Shown here: one piece after another, positions 63,134-64,000 of the stretch | How the letters are laid out: each line of letters begins with the position of its first letter | How positions within the stretch are numbered: position 1 is the first letter of the stretch | Assembly (NCBI GenBank): GCA_964017235.1 | Contig: OZ024940.1 | Location: 1,488,001-1,552,000 of the forward strand | DNA: 64,000 nt | Direction of reading: 5' to 3' | Source: Sabellastarte sp. h YS-2021 | Lineage: Eukaryota > Annelida > Polychaeta > Sabellida > Sabellidae | Notes under the pieces: model-generated | Databases searched by the model: none | Told to the model about the DNA's origin: nothing | Seen by the model: the letters and a program-made list of their open reading frames with translations, nothing else | Translations under genes and position numbers: made by a program

Positions 63134-64000
63134 TTCAGCAATATATATGACCAACTTCTGATTTAAAAAACGCTCTCAGGGGTACTTGGTAAATTGTTGC
63201 CATCACAAGATAGCATACCTTTATAACCCTGATGTAACAGTCATAGCTATCCTATTTTTGTTAGTGCCACCCATCCAATGTCCTGCCCAAAATTCAGCAT
63301 TATAGATTAACTTTAGACCGATTCATGATGTCCAATATGCTCTGGGGGGACTTGGGCTGAGTGGTTCCATCACAAGGTAGCATGCCTTTTTTACCCAGAC
63401 GTAACATCCATAGCTATCCTACTTTTGTTAGTGACACCCACCCAATGCCCTGCCCAAAATTCAGCATTATAAATTAACTTTAGACCGATTTATGATGTCA
63501 AATATGCTCTGGGGGGACTTGGGCTGAGTGGTTCCATCACAAGGTAGCATGCCTTTATTACCCAGACGTAACATCCATAGCTATCCTACTTTTGTTAGTG
63601 ACACCCACCCAATGCCCTGCCCAAAATTCAGCATCATAGATTAACTTTAGACCGATTTATGATGTCAAATATGCTCTGGGGGGACTTGGGCTGAGTGGTT
63701 CCATCACAAGGTAGCATGCCTTTGTTACCCAGATGTAACGTCAATAGCTATCCTATTTTTGTTAGTGACACCCACCCAATGTCCTGTCAAAAATTCAGCA
63801 TTATGGATGAAATTCTGACCAATTTCTAATGTAAAATACGCTCTCAGGGGTGCTTCGCTTAATTGGTGCCATCTTAATTTTGCATGTCTTTATTACCCAG
63901 ATGTAATGCTTATAACTATCCTATCTTGTGTACATTCCATCCACCCAATGTCCTGCCGAAAATTCAGCATTATAGATGAAATTCTGACCAATTTCTGATG
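63134..64000 (+). repeat. 8-mer type block, cut by the window edge
   Basis: B 63134-63292, C 63293-63459, C 63460-63626, C 63627-63793, D 63794-63962, and the first 38 bases of a second D. GCTTCGCTTAATT in the first D (TTCG at 63854) suggests the three-D type. B ends in CCTGCCCAAAA, so it is not a third copy of block 60466. Confidence 0.88.

Larger units (their letters stand above)
1..64000 (+). repeat. Nested higher-order satellite array filling the window
   Basis: Every base belongs to a head-to-tail tandem array of a roughly 167-bp monomer. The phase used here starts each monomer at TTCAGC. About 383 complete monomers can be counted, all in one orientation, with no inversion, no spacer and no inserted element. 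Monomer classes A, B, C and D differ at many positions and by small indels, while the same class in successive blocks differs at only a few positions; this is the signature of a higher-order repeat. The array runs off both ends of the window. Organisation of this kind is typical of centromeric satellites in animals and some plants; the centromere role is inference. I do not recognise the monomer as a named family. Confidence 0.97.

Noticed and set aside
1-64000. Primate alpha satellite
   Set aside because: Length (about 170 bp) and HOR organisation are similar, but the monomer sequence does not resemble the alpha-satellite consensus I know, and no full CENP-B box is present.
1-64000. Protein-coding genes or open reading frames
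   Set aside because: Any open frame is created by repetition and recurs in every block. Stops are frequent in all frames, monomer lengths are mostly not multiples of three, and one-base indels between copies show no frame constraint.
1-64000. CRISPR array or bacterial repeat
   Set aside because: There are no short identical repeats separated by unique spacers; the whole unit repeats and variants are shared between units at long distances.
1-64000. tRNA, rRNA or other structured RNA genes
   Set aside because: No cloverleaf arms, rRNA-like conserved segments or oligo-T terminators in a gene context were seen; T runs are part of every monomer.
1-64000. Telomeric repeat blocks
   Set aside because: No tandem TTAGGG, TTTAGGG or similar run occurs; the GGGG tracts belong to the C monomer.

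Overview
The whole window is one uninterrupted head-to-tail tandem satellite array. I find no gene, RNA gene, mobile element, CRISPR array or unique-sequence gap. The monomer is about 167 bp (168, 159, 166/167 or 169 bp by class). Taking the conserved TTCAGC as the start of each monomer, there are about 383 complete monomers plus a partial one at each edge, all in the same orientation. Such an array indicates a eukaryotic chromosome, most plausibly a centromeric or pericentromeric block. I do not recognise the sequence as a named satellite. It is not primate alpha satellite, although the monomer length and nested organisation resemble it. The sequence alone does not tell me the species.

There are four monomer classes. 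A (168 bp) precedes B. B (159 bp, with an AT-alternating start and an 8-bp deletion) appears once per block. C (167 bp, with a G6 tract) comes in runs, and D (169 bp) comes in pairs or triplets. The basic sentence is B-C(n)-D(2 or 3)-A. Using B as a ruler, the array splits into 48 complete blocks plus two edge pieces. Block types are a 7-mer of 1166 bp (B C C C D D A), an 8-mer of 1335 bp with a third D, a 9-mer of 1499 bp with five C, a 10-mer of 1668 bp, 6-mers of 999 bp, and C-duplicated 8- and 9-mers of 1333 and 1500 bp.

Blocks are grouped at higher levels. From 296 to 19802 the unit is a 24-mer of exactly 4000 bp (9+7+8). It sits inside a 10,834-bp super-period (296 to 11130) whose second copy has lost 493 bp. 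From 19803 to 47967 a second super-period of 9832 bp appears. Its second copy carries an internal 1172-bp tandem duplication and its third copy is shorter. From 44470 rightwards the 9-mer disappears and the array becomes simple: almost pure 1166-bp 7-mers, then expansion of C monomers, then a 2668-bp pair of 8-mers repeated at 57798 and 60466.

The array records its own history: several hybrid monomers mark unequal crossovers in register, and private variants shared at exact offsets identify recent duplications. Sequence features that may matter functionally are a canonical four-tract G-quadruplex motif on the minus strand at the end of a subset of C monomers (roughly 80 copies, absent from the 9-mers), a partial CENP-B-box-like 17-mer in one D variant (16 copies), and a 167-bp C monomer that equals the DNA length of a chromatosome. 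All blocks were delimited by hand counting from the sequence; percent identities were not computed.
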